This document shows, piece after piece, positions 61,390 through 64,000 of a stretch of DNA of 64,000 nucleotides. The stretch comes from Neisseriales bacterium. Lineage in GTDB: Bacteria; Pseudomonadota; Gammaproteobacteria; Burkholderiales; Q3-R57-64. A program made the position numbers and the translations under genes. Where the stretch lies: NCBI GenBank assembly GCA_016699915.1, contig CP064990.1, positions 744,001 through 808,000 of the forward strand. The letters are read 5' to 3'. The number at the start of each line of letters is the position of its first letter. Position 1 is the stretch's first letter. The notes beneath the pieces were generated by a model. It saw only the letters and a program-made list of their open reading frames with translations. It did no database searches and was not told the DNA's origin.

Positions 61390-64000
61390 TTATGAGGTAT
61401 GGCGTTCAAGCTCAATATTAAGGGCTAGTGAACGAATTTCCTGAACCAACACATTAAATGATTCGGGCATACCCGCTTCCATCTTCTGCTCGCCTTTGAC
61501 AATATTTTCATACACCTTGGCGCGTCCTGATACATCATCTGATTTAACAGTTAGAATCTCTTGTAGGGTATAAGAGGCACCATAAGCCTCTAGTGCCCAC
61601 ACCTCCATTTCACCAAAGCGCTGTCCACCAAACTGTGCTCGGCCACCCAACGGCTGTTGAGTTACGAGGCTATAGGGTCCTGTAGAACGTGCGTGCATTT
61701 TTTCGTCTACAAGATGGTGTAATTTCAAGTAATACATAACACCAACTGTAATCTTACGATCAAACGGTTCACCAGTAAGTCCGTCATACAGAGTCATCTG
61801 AGTTTTCGTATCATTAAACCCAAAAGATTGTTTGTTTGGCAAGTCGTCTGGATAAGCCAATTGCAACATGGCTTTGATCTCATCTTCTTTTGCGCCATCA
61901 AATACTGGCGTTGCAAATGGCACGCCCGCTTTTAATTGGTCGGTAAGCACCAAAATTTCTTTATCTGTAAATTGACCTAACGCTTCTTCAGCACTTGTAT
62001 GTTGATAAACTTGGCTTAATAAGCTACGTAACTCAAGAAGACGATGCTGATGAAGCATCGTTTCAATGCGCTCTCCCAAACCTTTTGCAGCCCAACCAAG
62101 ATGCACTTCCAAAACTTGGCCAATATTCATACGAGAAGGCACACCGAGTGGGTTGAGCACGATGTCAACAGAGCGTCCATCTGGCATGTAAGGCATATCT
62201 TCAACAGGTAGGATTTTAGAAACTACTCCCTTGTTTCCGTGACGACCAGCCATTTTATCGCCCGCCTGCAAACGACGCTTCACAGCAATGAATACCTTGA
62301 CCATCTTCTGAACGCCCGGCGGTAGTTCATCTCCTTGTGTTAATTTACGTTTTTTATCCTCAAATTTTGCATCAAATACTTGGCGTTTTTGTTTAAGATC
62401 TTCATAAATCAGCGCAAGCTTATCGGCTACTTTCGTATCTTCCAACACAATACCAAACCAATCATATTTTGAAGATAAACCAGTCAAATAAGTCTTATTA
62501 ATCGTTGTTGGGATTTTAGTGGTTCGCTTTGATTTTGGTGACATGCGCTGACCAATTAGCAGGCGCTCGGCTCGATCAAAGGCATCATTTTCAAAAATAC
62601 GTAGTTGGTCGTGCAAATCCAAGCGATATCTTTCTAACTCGCTATCAACAATAGATTGTGCACGCTGATCACGCTTAACGCCTTCTCTAGTAAAGACTTG
62701 TACATCAATAACGGTACCTGCCATTCCTGCCTCAACGCGTAGCGATGTATCTTTCACATCTGATGCCTTTTCGCCAAAAATAGCGCGCAGTAATTTTTCT
62801 TCAGGCGTTAGCTGCGTCTCACCCTTTGGTGTAACCTTGCCTACTAATACATCGCCCGGCGCCACTTCAGCACCAATATAGACAATACCTGATTCATCTA
62901 AACGTGCTTGTGTAGATTCTGATAAGCCAGGGATATCACGCGTAATTTCTTCAGAACCTAATTTGGTGTCACGTGCAACAACAGACAATTCCTCAATATG
63001 AATTGAGGTATAGCGATCATCCGCAACAATCTTCTCAGAGATTAAAATAGAGTCTTCGAAGTTATAGCCATGCCAAGGCATAAAAGCTACAGTCACATTC
63101 TGACCCAGCGCTAATTCACCCAGATCCGTGGAGGCTCCATCAGCCAATACATCACCTTTGGCAACCTTGTCTCCCACTTTAACAATCGCACGCTGATTGA
63201 TATTCGTATTTTGATTAGATCGCGTAAACTTGACTAGGTTATAAATATCGACCCCTACTTCACTTGTGCTTGCCTCTTTGTCATTCACCCGAACAACAAT
63301 ACGGCTCGCATCAACATAGTCTACATATCCACCTCGACCAGCAATAACCATGGTGCCCGAATCCATTGCTACTGCTTTTTCGATACCTGTTCCAACAAGC
63401 GGTTTTTCTGACCGTAAACAAGGGACTGCTTGACGTTGCATATTTGCGCCCATTAGCGAACGGTTCGCATCGTTGTGCTCTAAAAATGGTATCAGTGCCG
63501 CTGCAACTGATACAATTTGTCCCGTTGAGACATCCATATATTCCACCCGATCAGGTGTCGTCAAAATGGTTTCGCCTTTTTCCCGACAAGTAACTAGCTC
63601 ATCAACCAATTTACCGTCCTTGCTCAGTTCCGCATTGGCTTGTGCAATCACATAACGACCTTCTTCAATAGCAGAAAGGTACTTGACTTCATTGGTTACG
63701 TATCCGTTAACAACCTTGCGGTAAGGTGTCTCTAAAAACCCATAGTGATTGGTACGCGCAAAAATAGAAAGGGAATTGATTAACCCAATATTCGGCCCCT
63801 CTGGTGTTTCGATTGGGCAAACTCGACCATAGTGAGTAGGATGCACATCACGTACCTCAAACCCGGCTCGATCACGCGTCAATCCGCCAGGCCCTAAAGC
63901 TGATACCCGTCGCTTATGGGTAATTTCAGACAACGGGTTCGTTTGATCCATGAATTGCGACAGCTGAGAAGAGCCAAAAAATTCTTTAATAGCAGCCGTA
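61390..64000 (-). CDS. rpoB: RNA polymerase beta subunit (5' part outside the window)
   Basis: About 870 C-terminal codons of RpoB lie here; the frame is open to the window edge (AAIKEFFGSSQLSQFMDQTN at the end). The rifampicin region is included and shows the sensitive-type Asp, His and Ser residues (FMDQTNPLSEITHKRRVSAL). Other conserved parts are GRVCPIETPEGPNIGLINSL, KMAGRHGNKGV and the C-terminal FGGQRFGEMEVWALEAYGA. The start and N-terminal domains are outside. Confidence 0.98.
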   Translation of the reverse strand, partial: TAAIKEFFGSSQLSQFMDQTNPLSEITHKRRVSALGPGGLTRDRAGFEVRDVHPTHYGRVCPIETPEGPNIGLINSLSIFARTNHYGFLETPYRKVVNGYVTNEVKYLSAIEEGRYVIAQANAELSKDGKLVDELVTCREKGETILTTPDRVEYMDVSTGQIVSVAAALIPFLEHNDANRSLMGANMQRQAVPCLRSEKPLVGTGIEKAVAMDSGTMVIAGRGGYVDYVDASRIVVRVNDKEASTSEVGVDIYNLVKFTRSNQNTNINQRAIVKVGDKVAKGDVLADGASTDLGELALGQNVTVAFMPWHGYNFEDSILISEKIVADDRYTSIHIEELSVVARDTKLGSEEITRDIPGLSESTQARLDESGIVYIGAEVAPGDVLVGKVTPKGETQLTPEEKLLRAIFGEKASDVKDTSLRVEAGMAGTVIDVQVFTREGVKRDQRAQSIVDSELERYRLDLHDQLRIFENDAFDRAERLLIGQRMSPKSKRTTKIPTTINKTYLTGLSSKYDWFGIVLEDTKVADKLALIYEDLKQKRQVFDAKFEDKKRKLTQGDELPPGVQKMVKVFIAVKRRLQAGDKMAGRHGNKGVVSKILPVEDMPYMPDGRSVDIVLNPLGVPSRMNIGQVLEVHLGWAAKGLGERIETMLHQHRLLELRSLLSQVYQHTSAEEALGQFTDKEILVLTDQLKAGVPFATPVFDGAKEDEIKAMLQLAYPDDLPNKQSFGFNDTKTQMTLYDGLTGEPFDRKITVGVMYYLKLHHLVDEKMHARSTGPYSLVTQQPLGGRAQFGGQRFGEMEVWALEAYGASYTLQEILTVKSDDVSGRAKVYENIVKGEQKMEAGMPESFNVLVQEIRSLALNIELERHTS

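Noticed and set aside
1..64000. CRISPR arrays, prophage, toxin-antitoxin, transposons, tRNA or rRNA genes
   Set aside because: I looked for regular repeats, transposase motifs, terminal repeats and RNA folds in the gaps and saw none that I can support.

Overview
The window is core chromosome of a Gram-negative bacterium, most likely a betaproteobacterium with a moderately reduced, AT-leaning genome (roughly 40-45 % GC by eye). The placement rests on gene neighbourhoods typical of that class: ppsR divergent from ppsA, mltG-tmk-holB-tatD-MBL hydrolase, rluD divergent from bamD, fmdB-aspS, mlaFEDCB, a DUF883-YqjE pair, and the rpoBC-rpsLG-fusA-tuf-S10-spc-alpha series. RpoB, S4, L5 and S14 also look betaproteobacterial. 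I see no rRNA, tRNA, CRISPR array, insertion sequence or prophage.

Layout. 1-6525: end of recG, PEP synthase and its regulator, a cation diffusion facilitator, exonuclease III. 6526-8136: a gene-poor stretch and a lone nucleotide-sugar dehydrogenase. 8291-13730: mltG-tmk-holB-tatD-MBL-orn-pncC, a tightly packed, partly overlapping run. 13957-18500 (minus): an unassigned outer-membrane barrel protein, then ftsZ, ftsA and ftsQ, the remnant of a division and cell-wall cluster. 18773-21829: tolR-tolA-tolB-pal without tolQ. 21852-28936: rluD, bamD, htpG with a clear heat-shock promoter, a 529-bp intergenic region with DnaA-box-like sites, priA and a CPBP-family membrane protein. 29003-31718 (minus): peroxiredoxin, aspS, fmdB. 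31981-38798: dapD, the Mla lipid-transport operon, mnmA, a small stress or membrane operon, tadA. 38927-64000 (minus): rplQ back to rpoB, one nearly unbroken transcription and translation block, including rpmJ (37 aa).

The genes describe a cell that keeps its envelope-integrity machinery (Tol-Pal, Mla, BamD, division ring), replication and repair helpers, and the full central ribosomal operons, with several clusters trimmed (no tolQ, lpxC, murC/ddl or cpoB in their usual places). No novel multi-gene system is visible. The best leads are local. mnmA carries an in-frame TAG 23 codons before its natural end, with the conserved C-terminus still readable beyond it. BamD has a signal peptide but no lipobox cysteine, although Pal in the same window has one. 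A promoter plus two tandem hairpins sits between rpsJ and rplC. A cluster of DnaA boxes lies between htpG and priA.
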